Below are positions 38,809-47,557 of a DNA stretch of 64,000 nucleotides, one piece after another; position 1 is the stretch's first letter, and each line of letters starts with the position of its first letter. This DNA comes from Bog-756 sp963699085 (GTDB lineage: Bacteria; Actinomycetota; Acidimicrobiia; Acidimicrobiales; RAAP-2). The notes beneath the pieces were generated by a model. The model was not told where the DNA came from. It did not search any database and saw only the letters and a list, made by a program, of their open reading frames with translations. The translations under genes and the position numbers were made by a program. The stretch lies in contig CAVOTH010000002.1 in NCBI GenBank assembly GCA_963699085.1, positions 248,001 through 312,000 on the forward strand. Direction: 5' to 3'.

Positions 38809-39226
38809 CTGATCCGACGATCCGGGCCGCCCTTTGGGGACTCCCATTCGGTGAGCCCGGGCACCGGGTGGTGTCTCAACGGAGGCCGGGGTCTGCAGGG
38901 TCCTCCAACCGGGGCCCTCGTCCTGCGTTCCAGACCTGCGTTCCAGACCGGTTGACCGGCACGTCCTGATCTGCGTCGGGGCCAGGTCTCCTTGGTGACG
39001 CAGGTGATGACATCTCGTAGGAGATTGCCACTCGCAGCCAGATTCACGTGATGGCTCGGAGAACTCCGGATCTTCCGCGATCGACTACTCCCCGTTCCAG
39101 AAGTCATCTGAGCACTGCCGCAACCGACGGGATCGACGGGATGGCTGGCCGTGCCTTGACCCCGAATCCCTCGTCCGTCGTCAATCCGGGGAACGCTGTG
39201 TCACACCCCTCGACCAGTATTCGGTC
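38809..39226. other. Intergenic region with short direct repeats
   Basis: No convincing gene in 418 bases upstream of the HNH gene. CTGCGTTCCAGAC occurs twice in tandem (about 38932-38958) and GACGGGAT twice near 39126-39142. A 100-codon minus-strand frame (38805-39107) has no family resemblance and no ribosome site; it may be debris of an older gene. Confidence 0.45.
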
Positions 39227-40942
39227 GTGACATCAACGGCGCGGGCAGACCAGACAGGGTGGGGATCGGATGGTGCACCGATGCCCCGGGTGTTGGCCGA
39301 CGCACCTCCGTCATTTTCGACGCCCGGCAAGACCTCCGGATCCGGGGTCGGGGTTAGATCCGGCGGCGGGGTCGGATCCGGCGGCGGGGACGGGGTCGGA
39401 TCTGGATCCGGGGTCGGGGTCGGGGTCGGGGTCCCGGTCAGATCGGCCATCGAGCTGTTGTCGGCTGCCGTGGCCACCCTGGAGCCCCATCGCCTGACCG
39501 GAGGGGACGCCGCTCGGCTCTATGGCCTGTACGCCGAAGTCGAACGGCTGTCGATGGCAGCCAAGACCCTGCTCGCTCCCCGGATCGACGACTCGGGGGT
39601 GTGGCGGGACGGTGGACACCGCTCCCCGGCGGTCATGCTGGCCGAACTGGAGGGGGTCCCGGTGGGCCAGGCCCGCAACACCTTGGAGGTGGGCCGCCGC
39701 CTGCCGGAACTCCCCGGCACCGAAGAGGCCTTACGGAGTGGCACGTTGTCGGGCCCCAAGGTCACCGAGCTGTCGGGGGCGGCCGTGCTCGATCCCGACA
39801 TGGAGGCCTCCCTGTTGGCCGGAGCCGCCGATGCGCCCCTCCACACGGTCAAAGACCGGTGCCACCGGGCCCGGGTGGCCTCTGCGGGCGATGACCCGTT
39901 GGCCGCCACCCGCCGGGTCCACGGCAACCGTCACTTCTCGTCGTGGTTCGACGGCGAGGGTGCCTTCTGCTTCAAGGGTCGCGACACCGCCGACCGGGGG
40001 GCCAAGGTCTTAGCGCAGCTGCGCTACACCGTCTCCCAGCTCCGGAAGGCCGACCAGGCGGCACAGGCCGACTCGACCGACCAGGCCGATCGGGCCGACC
40101 ACGCCAACTCGACCGACCGGGCCAATACGACCGACTCCGAGCCGAACGACCGGTCCGAGCCGGACCGGGCCCTCCAAGCCGACGCCTTCTTCCTCCTGGT
40201 CACCGGTCGGACCCTGGCCGGGGATGGCTCGACCGTGGTGGACGACGACGACCCCGGGCCACCCGATGAGCACATCTCCCGGCAACTGGACACCGTCTCG
40301 GGGGTGTTCGACCGACCGATCACCGCCGCCCGGGGGACGCCACCTCCTGCATCCGGGAAAGACGGAACCGGGAAAGACAGAACCGGAAGCACCGCACCCC
40401 GACTACCGGTCGGCCCCGACGGGGCACCTACCGGCCCCGAACGGGATGTCATCGATCGTCCCCCGACCTGTTCACTGGTGGTGCGGGTCGACCTCGATGC
40501 CCTCTTGCGGGGACAGGTCGAAGCCGGCGAAGCGTGCGAGATCGACAACCAGGGGCCGATCCCGGTGGCCATGGCCCGTGACCTGGCCAGTGACTCCTAC
40601 CTGCGGCTGGTGTTCCACCGGTCCGGGGACATCCGCGCTGTCTCCCACTTCGGGCGCACCATCAACGCCCGACTCCGCACCGCCCTGGCCCATCGGGACC
40701 GGCACTGCGTGGTTCCTGGATGCGGGGTGCCCTATGGGCTGGAGATCGACCACGTGATCCCCTTCGCCCAAGGCGGCCCGACGGCCCTCGACAATCTTGC
40801 CCTCTTGTGCCATCACCACCACTACCTGAAGACCTACGAGGGGTGGACCCTGGAGCGGACCGGGATCGGGGATGACGGATCGCCCACCTGGGCCTTCACC
40901 CCGATGCCCGAGTTCGGCCAGGAACCGGACCTGGGACTTTGA
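39227..40942 (+). CDS. DUF222 / HNH endonuclease domain protein (13E12-type)
   Basis: 571 residues. The N-terminus (about residues 38-75) is a Gly/Val/Ser low-complexity run coded by GGGGTCGG-type repeats. A DUF222 domain follows (LLSAAVATLEPHRLTGGDAARLYGLYAEVERL, split here across residues 76-110, then RNTLEVGRRLPELP). A hydrophilic Asp/Thr/Ala-rich insert (DQADRADHANSTDRANTTD) precedes the C-terminal HNH nuclease: HCVVPGCG, EIDHVIPFAQGG, DNLALLCHHHH (from about residue 492). These proteins are multicopy in actinobacteria; their role is not established, though mobility is suspected. A fragment of a close copy lies at 42690-42917. Confidence 0.9.
   Translation: MTSTARADQTGWGSDGAPMPRVLADAPPSFSTPGKTSGSGVGVRSGGGVGSGGGDGVGSGSGVGVGVGVPVRSAIELLSAAVATLEPHRLTGGDAARLYGLYAEVERLSMAAKTLLAPRIDDSGVWRDGGHRSPAVMLAELEGVPVGQARNTLEVGRRLPELPGTEEALRSGTLSGPKVTELSGAAVLDPDMEASLLAGAADAPLHTVKDRCHRARVASAGDDPLAATRRVHGNRHFSSWFDGEGAFCFKGRDTADRGAKVLAQLRYTVSQLRKADQAAQADSTDQADRADHANSTDRANTTDSEPNDRSEPDRALQADAFFLLVTGRTLAGDGSTVVDDDDPGPPDEHISRQLDTVSGVFDRPITAARGTPPPASGKDGTGKDRTGSTAPRLPVGPDGAPTGPERDVIDRPPTCSLVVRVDLDALLRGQVEAGEACEIDNQGPIPVAMARDLASDSYLRLVFHRSGDIRAVSHFGRTINARLRTALAHRDRHCVVPGCGVPYGLEIDHVIPFAQGGPTALDNLALLCHHHHYLKTYEGWTLERTGIGDDGSPTWAFTPMPEFGQEPDLGL
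40792..40938 (+). repeat. Direct repeat, copy 1 (3' end of HNH gene)
   Basis: 147 bases that match 42692-42838 without gaps at an offset of exactly 1900 bases. I count 14 mismatches (about 90% identity). The sigma/partner cassette lies between the copies. Confidence 0.9.
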
Positions 40943-40980
40943 ACGTACTGGCCGCTGTTGGTGCTGGCAGAATTCACTGA

Positions 40981-41892
40981 CTAGTTCCCTGACCCCAAGC
41001 TTCCACCGCCAGAGTTGGCGCAGTGGACTACTCCGTTGGTTCCGACGGGAGTCGTGGTCGGCGTGCACGAACCAGGGACGGGGTGCGTTGGCGGTCCCTT
41101 GGTCGATGAGACGAGAGCCTCGGATTTCGTCCCGGACTCGTTGGTTACCTGCGACGAGTTCGCCGCGACGTCGCGGGGCCACCAGGCAAGAAGCCACCCG
41201 TCGGCCACGGTGGCCACGACGTCCTGCCCGTTATCCAGCACGAGAGTGACGCCCGTCACTCCTGACGCGACTCGCCCGTCGACGAGCGTATACGGACCGT
41301 CAGCCGTGGAGAGATGGGACTGTACGACGTTTTGGAGATCGCCGGAGGTGGTACCGCCTACCGTCATCGTCGAAAGGCCCTGTACGGGGCTGCCAGTGCC
41401 AGAGCCGCTGATCCTGAGCACGCCGTTCGTGTCGCCATTTGAGCCTACCTGGGTCACTTGCGTGAAGGAGGAGCTGGTGAAGCAGCCCATGTAGGCGCTG
41501 TCGTTTTGGTAGAGCGCCACCGTAAACGGGCCGCGCACGTCGGTGAGCAGAGGCTGCCAGGGTCCGGAGCCGAGCTGGCGGCCAGCGGGCTGTTGAGAGG
41601 AAAGCGCGCCCAGGCAACTCTGGTCGGCCTGCGACGATGGTGAGGACGAGGCCGCGGTTGGCGCAGCGCTCCAGCCCGCGTAAGCGGGAGCAGCCCCGCC
41701 GAGAGCGACTACCAGGGCGGTTCCTGCCGCAGCAGCACCGACAGCAGTGGCGCCGAGTGCCGCAGGCGCGGCAGGGCGATGCCGGCGTGGGTGGTAATTC
41801 ACGGAGCACAGATTCTCCGATGCGGTTATCGGCAGCGCTGCCGCGCGACCTCTGAGCGCGGAGATCAGTTCCTCTTCCAATGGCGTTTTCAT
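40981..41892 (-). CDS. Single-pass membrane protein, probable partner (anti-sigma-like) of the SigE-type factor
   Basis: 303 residues from ATG 41892, overlapping the sigma gene stop as ATGA, which implies coupled translation. A short cytoplasmic N-terminus (EEELISALRGRAAALP) is followed by one transmembrane helix (about residues 43-72) and a Ser/Thr/Gly-rich extracellular part with several cysteines (SCLGALSS, MGCFTSS, GSCTPTT, HCANSGG). No zinc anti-sigma motif is present. Position and layout match the membrane partners that hold SigE-type factors, and the pair at 54392-56190 has the same design. Confidence 0.72.
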   Translation of the reverse strand: MKTPLEEELISALRGRAAALPITASENLCSVNYHPRRHRPAAPAALGATAVGAAAAGTALVVALGGAAPAYAGWSAAPTAASSSPSSQADQSCLGALSSQQPAGRQLGSGPWQPLLTDVRGPFTVALYQNDSAYMGCFTSSSFTQVTQVGSNGDTNGVLRISGSGTGSPVQGLSTMTVGGTTSGDLQNVVQSHLSTADGPYTLVDGRVASGVTGVTLVLDNGQDVVATVADGWLLAWWPRDVAANSSQVTNESGTKSEALVSSTKGPPTHPVPGSCTPTTTPVGTNGVVHCANSGGGSLGSGN

Positions 41893-42578
41893 AGTGCGGT
41901 GCTCCCTTCAGCTGTTTGTGTCGTAGCTTGTGCGATTGCGTTCACGTCTGGCCGGGCATGCGAGAGCACGGCCGTTCTGAGGTCGGTTGGCCGCGACGAC
42001 CCGTTAGTGCCGTTTGCTTGCGTGCCTTCTGCCGTAATTTCGGATGCCGCCCCCGTGACTTCGACCTCCTGACGTAGGCGCCCGAGGGCTCGCGACGTGG
42101 TGCTCTTTACGGTCCCCACCGAACAACCCATGACGACCGCGACCTCCGCTTCGCTCAGGTCATCGAAGTATCGAAGCACGAGGGCGACGCGTTGCCTCGG
42201 AGGCAGCTCTCTGAGCACCCCCAGCAGGTCGGTATTAGCCTCGACGCGTCCAAGGTTGCGCACGGCGGTTTCGTCGCGGTGCACCTCGAGGAGTCCGTTC
42301 GCTTCGGACCCGAGCTCTGAGCGCCGCCGGCTCCGCCGCTTCCCTTCGTCTATTGCAAGGTGGACGAGCACCGTGCGCGCATACCCGACGGGCCGTTCCA
42401 TTTTCTTGACCCGTGGCCATCGGCGGGCGATTTTGAACAGACACTCCTGAACCAGGTCTTCCGCCTCTGCGAAGTCCCCCGTGATCAGGTAGGCCGACCG
42501 CAGAAGAGGATCTGCCGACTGGGCGACGAAGTGGTCGAAGTCAATCCGGGGCTGGCTCTGTTGCCGAGGTCGGTCCAT
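41889..42578 (-). CDS. ECF sigma factor, SigE family
   Basis: 229 residues from ATG 42578. Region 2: DPLLRSAYLITGDFAEAEDLVQE, split around residue 40, then RWPRVKKMERPVGYARTVL. Region 4: LRELPPRQRVALVLRYFDDL and EAEVAVVMGCSVGTVKSTTSRA, a good -35-binding helix-turn-helix. The C-terminal 50 residues are an Ala/Thr-rich tail without known domain. The gene pair lies between two copies of an HNH gene end, suggesting it arrived or moved as a unit. Confidence 0.9.
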   Translation of the reverse strand: MDRPRQQSQPRIDFDHFVAQSADPLLRSAYLITGDFAEAEDLVQECLFKIARRWPRVKKMERPVGYARTVLVHLAIDEGKRRSRRRSELGSEANGLLEVHRDETAVRNLGRVEANTDLLGVLRELPPRQRVALVLRYFDDLSEAEVAVVMGCSVGTVKSTTSRALGRLRQEVEVTGAASEITAEGTQANGTNGSSRPTDLRTAVLSHARPDVNAIAQATTQTAEGSTAL

Positions 42579-42689
42579 TACCTACTTCAACCCTCCTAGG
42601 TGCTCGAAAGGTTGCCTACCATTACGGAAACCTGGTGAAGAAAGGACTCAGTGAGTCGCTTTAGCACGAGGTCCGATTGAGGACTTGCA

Positions 42690-42917
42690 AGCAATCTTGT
42701 CCTCCTGTGTCATCACCACCATTTCCTCAAGAATTATGAGGGGTGGACCCTGGAGCGGACCAGGATCGAGGATGACGGATCGCCGACCTGGACCTTCACC
42801 CCGATGCCCGAATTCGGCCAGGAACCGGACCTGGGACTCGACCGCCTGCACGAGCGAATGCCTCGCACCCAGAGAGCAAAGGCTGCAGGCGGCGTAGCCA
42901 GCGGACAGGGAACCTGA
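42690..42917 (+). pseudogene. Remnant 3' end of a second HNH/DUF222 gene
   Basis: Reading from 42690 gives SNLVLLCHHHHFLKNYEG, WTLERTRIEDDGSPTWTF and PMPEFGQEPDLGL, then a 26-residue extension to a TGA at 42915-42917. A stop at 42678-42680 in the same frame and the absence of any upstream domain show that only the tail of the nuclease remains. Most differences from the intact gene at 39227 are silent or conservative, so it is a paralogue fragment and not a recent copy. Confidence 0.85.
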
Positions 42918-43024
42918 ACGGGAAGGGCATGCTTCGCCCAACGCATCTCCGTGTTCACCGACCAATTGGATGCAAGGCCGTCATCACGAGACGGTCGAGC
43001 CCGGCGAAACGATCGAGTGGTCGA

Positions 43025-43612
43025 TCAGCCGAACGGCACCGGACCGTCGCCACTGGACTTTCTGGTCATGGCCAGGATCATCTGGGCGAAACCCCCGCCG
43101 GCAACATAAGTGGTGTGTTCGATCCGGCTGGCGATCTTCCACTGGGAGCCGACCCGGGCGTAGGTGTCGTCGTACACGGCCCCCACGTCGAAGAGCTCCG
43201 GTGATCCGTTCCACTCGACGCCGTTGCGGTTGAACACGTGGACCCGCCCTCTGGCCTGGTCCGGCCCGGAGAATCGAATCTCGTGGGTCGAGGTGGTGTG
43301 GAGACAGAAGACGAACACCGACATGGCGTCGGGCATCCAGGCACCCACCTCTTTTGGAGTGCCGGCAATACCTCCCGCTGACGTGTAGTCGACGAGGGCA
43401 TCTGGCAGGAACAGGGACTCCCAGCGAACCCAGTCGCGGTCGTCCACGGCGTAGGCGTAGGCAGTGGCCAGATCCTGGATCGCCAGATGATCGGCGAAAC
43501 GCCCGGGGTCGAGGACCGCCCCGTCAACCGTCCCATGGACCGTCCCATGGACCGTCCCATGGACCGTCCCATGGACCGTCCCGTCAACCGTCCCGTCGCC
43601 ACTCGTGCTCAT
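43025..43612 (-). CDS. NTF2-like (SnoaL-type) protein with repeat-coded N-terminus
   Basis: 195 residues from ATG 43612 with a GAGGAGG ribosome site close upstream. The N-terminus is a run of GTVHGTVHGTVHG coded by 12-base tandem repeats; the domain begins around residue 38 (FADHLAIQDLATAYAYAVDDRDW), a typical SnoaL/NTF2 fold: WESLFLPDALVDYTSAGG, TTSTHEIRFSG, YDDTYARVGSQWKIASRIEH. Such domains serve as hydroxylating/isomerising enzymes or binding proteins in steroid and xenobiotic degradation. The catabolic neighbours fit this. Reaction unknown. Confidence 0.82.
   Translation of the reverse strand: MSTSGDGTVDGTVHGTVHGTVHGTVHGTVDGAVLDPGRFADHLAIQDLATAYAYAVDDRDWVRWESLFLPDALVDYTSAGGIAGTPKEVGAWMPDAMSVFVFCLHTTSTHEIRFSGPDQARGRVHVFNRNGVEWNGSPELFDVGAVYDDTYARVGSQWKIASRIEHTTYVAGGGFAQMILAMTRKSSGDGPVPFG
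43515..43598. repeat. Seven 12-bp tandem units inside the NTF2-like gene
   Basis: Four perfect ACCGTCCCATGG units (43527-43574) are flanked by one variant on the left (43515-43526) and two on the right (to 43598). The unit is four codons, so copy-number change keeps frame. Confidence 0.9.
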
Positions 43613-43684
43613 CGGCCCTCCTCGATCCGTCGGTCACATTAGAGGCGGGCGACGGTGTTATGTCGTCCGCGGTCCACCGCCCGG

Positions 43685-44116
43685 TCATGCCTTGCGGGGA
43701 CGGGGTGCCACCAGCTCGACCGCGATGCTGTCCGGGTCACGCAGCTGCAGCGACGGGTTCCCGTTTTCGGCCACGACACCGGGATGCTCGATACCGATGG
43801 CCGCAAGGTGCTCGGCCCAGGCCGCAAGCGCGTCCCCGTCGGGAACCGCAAAGGCGAGATGGTCGAGGACACCCGCGGCATGGTCCGGATCCCCTCCGCC
43901 CCGCCGGGTGAGCACGATCACCACACCCGACGGGCGATGGCGCAGGGCCACGTAGCCGATGCCGGGATCCCCGGGGTCCCCGGGGTGCGAATCGAAGACC
44001 TCGAGCCCGAGCGCCGACATGTACCACGCCGCGCTCGCCTCCGGGTCCGTCACGTTCAGTTGCACGTGGGACAGCCCGGTCATCGGCCCAGGCGGGGTCG
44101 GGTCGAGTCCGGTCAC
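43685..44116 (-). CDS. VOC (glyoxalase/bleomycin resistance/dioxygenase) family protein
   Basis: 143 residues if started at GTG 44116, which overlaps the SDR stop as GTGA; an ATG at 44083 fits the family N-terminus (LSHVQLNVTDPEASAAWY) better. One full VOC module follows: LGLEVFDS, HRPSGVVIVLTRRGG, LDHLAFAVPDGDALAAW, SLQLRDPDSIAVELVAP. Metal ligands are likely His in SHVQL, His in LDHLAF and Glu in AVELV. It may isomerise or open a ring in a degradation pathway with the adjacent SDR. Substrate unknown. Confidence 0.85.
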   Translation of the reverse strand: MTGLDPTPPGPMTGLSHVQLNVTDPEASAAWYMSALGLEVFDSHPGDPGDPGIGYVALRHRPSGVVIVLTRRGGGDPDHAAGVLDHLAFAVPDGDALAAWAEHLAAIGIEHPGVVAENGNPSLQLRDPDSIAVELVAPRPRKA

Positions 44117-44937
44117 GCGGGGTCGACCACCGGAGTCGGAGTCGGTTCGAAGGGTTCCATAGGCACCACCATGGCAGGCGCCTCGGTGCCACCGTCGATC
44201 TCGAACACCTTGCCGGTGACCCACGACGAAGCATCCGACGTCAGGTACAAGACAGCGCAAGCGATGTCTTCGGGTTCACCGGCCCGCTTCATCGGGGTGC
44301 CCTCGAGGAACTGTCGGCGCAGGACGTCGTCGGTGAGCACGATTTCGAGCGAGCGGGTGGCCACGCCGCCGACATCGAGGGCGTTGACCCGTACCCGGGG
44401 TGCGAGCTCGGATGCGATGTTCTTGGTCATCCGGTCGAGTGCCGCCTTGGCCGCCCCGTAGGCCACGAACATCGGCTGAGTCATGCTCGCCGAGCGCGAC
44501 GAGATGTTCACCACTGAACCGGACCCCACAGTGTCCACCATCTGGCGGGCCGCCAGCTTGGTGAGAGTCAGTGGCGCGGTGACGTTGAAAGCGAAGGCAC
44601 GGGCCATGAACCCTTCGCTCGTGTCGACGGCGGCCCGGGGCATCGCCCCTCCGGCATTGTTGACCAGGATGTCGAGCCGTCCGAACTCTTCGACCGCGCT
44701 GACGATGAGGCGTTCGCACTGGTCCCGGTCGGTCACGTCGGTCGGGATGACCAGCGCCCGGCGTCCGAGAGCCCGGATCCGGTCCGCCACCTCCTCGAGA
44801 TCCGACCCGGTACGGGCGGCAACGACGACGTCGGCTCCGGCCTCAGCCAGTCCGATGGCGATGCCCCGACCGATCCCGAGCCCGGCCCCGGTGACCACAG
44901 CCACCCGTCCGGTGAGGTCGAAGCGGTCGAGGATCAC
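44113..44937 (-). CDS. Short-chain dehydrogenase/reductase (SDR)
   Basis: 274 residues from GTG 44937, which overlaps the stop of a small upstream ORF as GTGA. Classical SDR: cofactor motif VTGAGLGIGRGIA, NNAGG, NVTA, catalytic Ser in VVNISSRSAS, Tyr-x3-Lys in VAYGAAKAALDR, and the FEIDGGTEAPA end. The arginine-containing VVAARTGSDL after the cofactor strand suggests NADPH or mixed use. It is followed by the VOC gene with a four-base overlap, so the two act together. Substrate not predictable. Confidence 0.9.
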   Translation of the reverse strand: MILDRFDLTGRVAVVTGAGLGIGRGIAIGLAEAGADVVVAARTGSDLEEVADRIRALGRRALVIPTDVTDRDQCERLIVSAVEEFGRLDILVNNAGGAMPRAAVDTSEGFMARAFAFNVTAPLTLTKLAARQMVDTVGSGSVVNISSRSASMTQPMFVAYGAAKAALDRMTKNIASELAPRVRVNALDVGGVATRSLEIVLTDDVLRRQFLEGTPMKRAGEPEDIACAVLYLTSDASSWVTGKVFEIDGGTEAPAMVVPMEPFEPTPTPVVDPA

Positions 44938-45017
44938 CGCTCGACCATGTAGTCGTCGGATTCCGTGTCGCCTGTTGGGCCGTCCCAACAGACCCGGCGT
45001 GCAGGATTTCTCGTCAT
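44934..45017 (-). CDS. Candidate 27-residue peptide translationally coupled to the SDR gene
   Basis: ATG 45017 is preceded by GGAGGAG with a spacing of 7-9 bases, the best ribosome site in this region. The peptide contains RRVCWDGPTGD and ends DDYMVER; its stop overlaps the SDR start as GTGA. A shift of one inserted base would not join it to the SDR frame, so it is not an obvious extension of that protein. It may be a leader peptide or a real small protein; no family is recognised. Confidence 0.4.
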   Translation of the reverse strand: MTRNPARRVCWDGPTGDTESDDYMVER

Positions 45018-45088
45018 GCGGTGGCTCCTCCGGCTGTCGATGGCGTTGCGCGCGTCCCGAAGCATCCTGCCACCGCCGGGCCGGCGGT

Positions 45089-47422
45089 TCACATGGAGGT
45101 TGAGCTCTTTTCCTCGATCTCGACCGGTGAGCCTGGCCGGAAGGCGAGCTCGTCGGCCGGCTTGGGTCTGCTGATGCAGTAGCCCTGGGCGATGTCGCAC
45201 CCGAACTCGGCGAGCATCTCCAGCGTGTCGGGATCCTCGATGCCCTCGGCCACGATGCGCAGGCCCATGGAGTGACCGAGCTCGATGGTGGACCGCACCA
45301 GTTCGAGGTCGCGGAGCCCGGTGCCCTCGGTCATCCTGATGATGAAGGAGCGATCCAGCTTGAGTTCGCGGACAGCCAGATCGCTCAAATAGGCGAGCGA
45401 AGTGACCCCGGCACCGAAGTCGTCGATGGACACCACGATTCCGATGTCGCGCAACTCCTCGATGACCCGTCGGGCGATATCGAACTCGGCGATGACACTG
45501 GTCTCGGTGATCTCGAGGACGAGTCCCTCGGCCGGCAGGTCGTAGTCCTCGAGCACCCGCTGGACGGTTTCGACGAAACCTGGCTCGAGAAGGTTGGACG
45601 GGGAGACGTTGACCGCCACGGCGGATAGCTGTCCAGCTGCCCGCCACGTGGCGCACTGGGCGACAGCGGTGGTCAGGACCCACGCCGTTATTCGCTGCAT
45701 GAGCCCGGCCTCTTGGGCCAGGGGCAGGAACTGGTCGGGCATAACCAGTCCGAGCCGGGGGTGGACCCACCGCACCAGGGCTTCCACGGCCATGACCTCT
45801 CGTGTGCGTAGGTCGAGCTGCGGTTGGTAGTGGAGTACCAGCTGGTTGTCGTCGATGGCGGTGTGGAGCTCCTCCATCAGGCGCATCTGGTTGTGCTCTT
45901 CGTCCAGGTTGTGGACGAAGCTCGCGTAGGGGACACCACCGAGCTTGGCCCGGTACATGGCCACATCGGCACACCAGACCAGGCGCGCGCTGTCGGTGGC
46001 ATCGGTCGGAGCCAGGGCGATGCCGATGCTCGCCCCGATGCTGGCGTTGACCGAATTGAGTGCGAACGGCTCGAGAAGGCTTTCGGTCAGGCGTTCGGCT
46101 ACCGCTGTTGCGTATTCGGAGTCCCCTCCGGACAGCACCACCGCGAATTCGTCGCCGCCGAGGCGGACCAACAGATCGCCATCGCGTAGTGATCCTTCGA
46201 GGCGACCCCCCAACTGGCGCAGTAGCTCGTCCCCCGCCGGGTGCCCGAACGAGTCGTTGATCTCCTTGAACCGGTCCAGGTCGACGAACAGGAAGGCCAG
46301 GCTCTCCTCGCCTCCGGGCTCATCGTACTGACTGAAGAAGTTGTCGAGGACATTGAAGAGGTGTCGCCGGTTCCATAGACCGGTGAGCTCGTCGGTTACG
46401 GCCTGGCGTTGACGTTCCTGACTCAGGGACTCGAGGCTGCGCACCGAGAGCACCAGTCGGGCACAGACGAACAGGAGGGTCATTCCGGCCAAGGCGAGCG
46501 AGAACCGCCCGATCGGGTACAGCGTGCCGATGAAGAGGATGACCAGTGCGGCCGAGGCGGTGAATGTGGGTAGCAGGAAGCCGGTGGGCTTCTCGATTGC
46601 CAGCGGGTTGGGTGGCCGTGACCGCAGCCACACCGCCATGGACATGAGCACGATGGCGGTGGGCCAGGCGATGGCATTGAGCGTTATGCCCACCGGAGTG
46701 GCTCCGAATGAGCTGCTCAGGAAGTTCGACGAGTCACCGAAGATATTCAGACCCATGCCGACGGCGAGAAGGACCCACGGCGCCTTGCTGCGTCCGGAGA
46801 GGACCGCGAAGCCTCCGACCACGAAGCCCAGCAGAAGAGCGTCTCCTATCGGTAGGGCGAGATTGGTGATGGTGGCTGCCGCTCCCGCCGAGCTCGTCGG
46901 AAATGGACCGCGGAATATCAAGGCGGCGCACACCGCCGACGCGCCGAATCCGGCGATCGCGCCGTCCAGCCAGTTCGTCGTCGTCATCCGCCGCGCCTGG
47001 ACGCGCATGAACAGCACGACGGCGACATAGGCGAGCGGGTAGAAGGCGATATAGAAGACGTCGGAGACGGAGGGAGATGGAGGAGTGGCACCGCCGATCG
47101 ATTGTGCCGTCAGGACGACGTCGCCGAGCGCCCACGCCAGCAGGCTGCAGCCGAGGAAGACGGCCGCCAATCGTCCCGGTCGACGGACCAACCCCCGGGC
47201 CAGGCAGAGGGATGAGGCGATGAGCTCGACAGCGCACACGACCCAGCCGTCCAGCCAGGTCCAATACGAGGACGTTCCACGAATGAGGATGGACACGAAG
47301 TATGCGGTGACGATCGCACCCAGCGCCGCCAGGGTCACCCACACCGCTATCTCTGAGCGGGTGACCGGGGTCAGCGCATAGGGCCCGGTATTACGTCGCC
47401 GGTTGAGCAGTGTACGGCGCAT
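45089..47422 (-). CDS. Membrane-bound GGDEF-EAL protein
   Basis: 777 residues from ATG 47422. The N-terminal 300 residues carry about nine helices; the segment SVSDVFYIAFYPLAYVAVVLFMR resembles the same place in the protein at 6090-9503, so they share a sensor type. There is no clear PAS domain. GGDEF (RLGGDEFAVVLSGGDS, near residue 420) is intact. EAL (AVEALVRWVHP, near 547) has its catalytic Glu, NVSPSN, ITETS, ELKLDRSF, VAEGIED and AQGY, but loop 6 reads IDDFGAGVTSL instead of DFGTGYSSL, which may lower or regulate its phosphodiesterase activity. Confidence 0.92.
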   Translation of the reverse strand: MRRTLLNRRRNTGPYALTPVTRSEIAVWVTLAALGAIVTAYFVSILIRGTSSYWTWLDGWVVCAVELIASSLCLARGLVRRPGRLAAVFLGCSLLAWALGDVVLTAQSIGGATPPSPSVSDVFYIAFYPLAYVAVVLFMRVQARRMTTTNWLDGAIAGFGASAVCAALIFRGPFPTSSAGAAATITNLALPIGDALLLGFVVGGFAVLSGRSKAPWVLLAVGMGLNIFGDSSNFLSSSFGATPVGITLNAIAWPTAIVLMSMAVWLRSRPPNPLAIEKPTGFLLPTFTASAALVILFIGTLYPIGRFSLALAGMTLLFVCARLVLSVRSLESLSQERQRQAVTDELTGLWNRRHLFNVLDNFFSQYDEPGGEESLAFLFVDLDRFKEINDSFGHPAGDELLRQLGGRLEGSLRDGDLLVRLGGDEFAVVLSGGDSEYATAVAERLTESLLEPFALNSVNASIGASIGIALAPTDATDSARLVWCADVAMYRAKLGGVPYASFVHNLDEEHNQMRLMEELHTAIDDNQLVLHYQPQLDLRTREVMAVEALVRWVHPRLGLVMPDQFLPLAQEAGLMQRITAWVLTTAVAQCATWRAAGQLSAVAVNVSPSNLLEPGFVETVQRVLEDYDLPAEGLVLEITETSVIAEFDIARRVIEELRDIGIVVSIDDFGAGVTSLAYLSDLAVRELKLDRSFIIRMTEGTGLRDLELVRSTIELGHSMGLRIVAEGIEDPDTLEMLAEFGCDIAQGYCISRPKPADELAFRPGSPVEIEEKSSTSM

Positions 47423-47557
47423 ATAGGCGTGTCGTCACTTGTCAACAAATTCTTGAGCATGGCGCCTGGGACGCAGGCACGGCTGCATTCGGGCGCCCCT
47501 GCATGTTCCCCGGGCTGCACGAAGTAGCGCAGGCCGTCTTCTCGCCCCAGCCACTAA

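Noticed and set aside
44934..45017. Mycofactocin-type precursor peptide next to an SDR
   Set aside because: The peptide lacks the conserved C-terminal Val-Tyr ending and no maturation genes are nearby.
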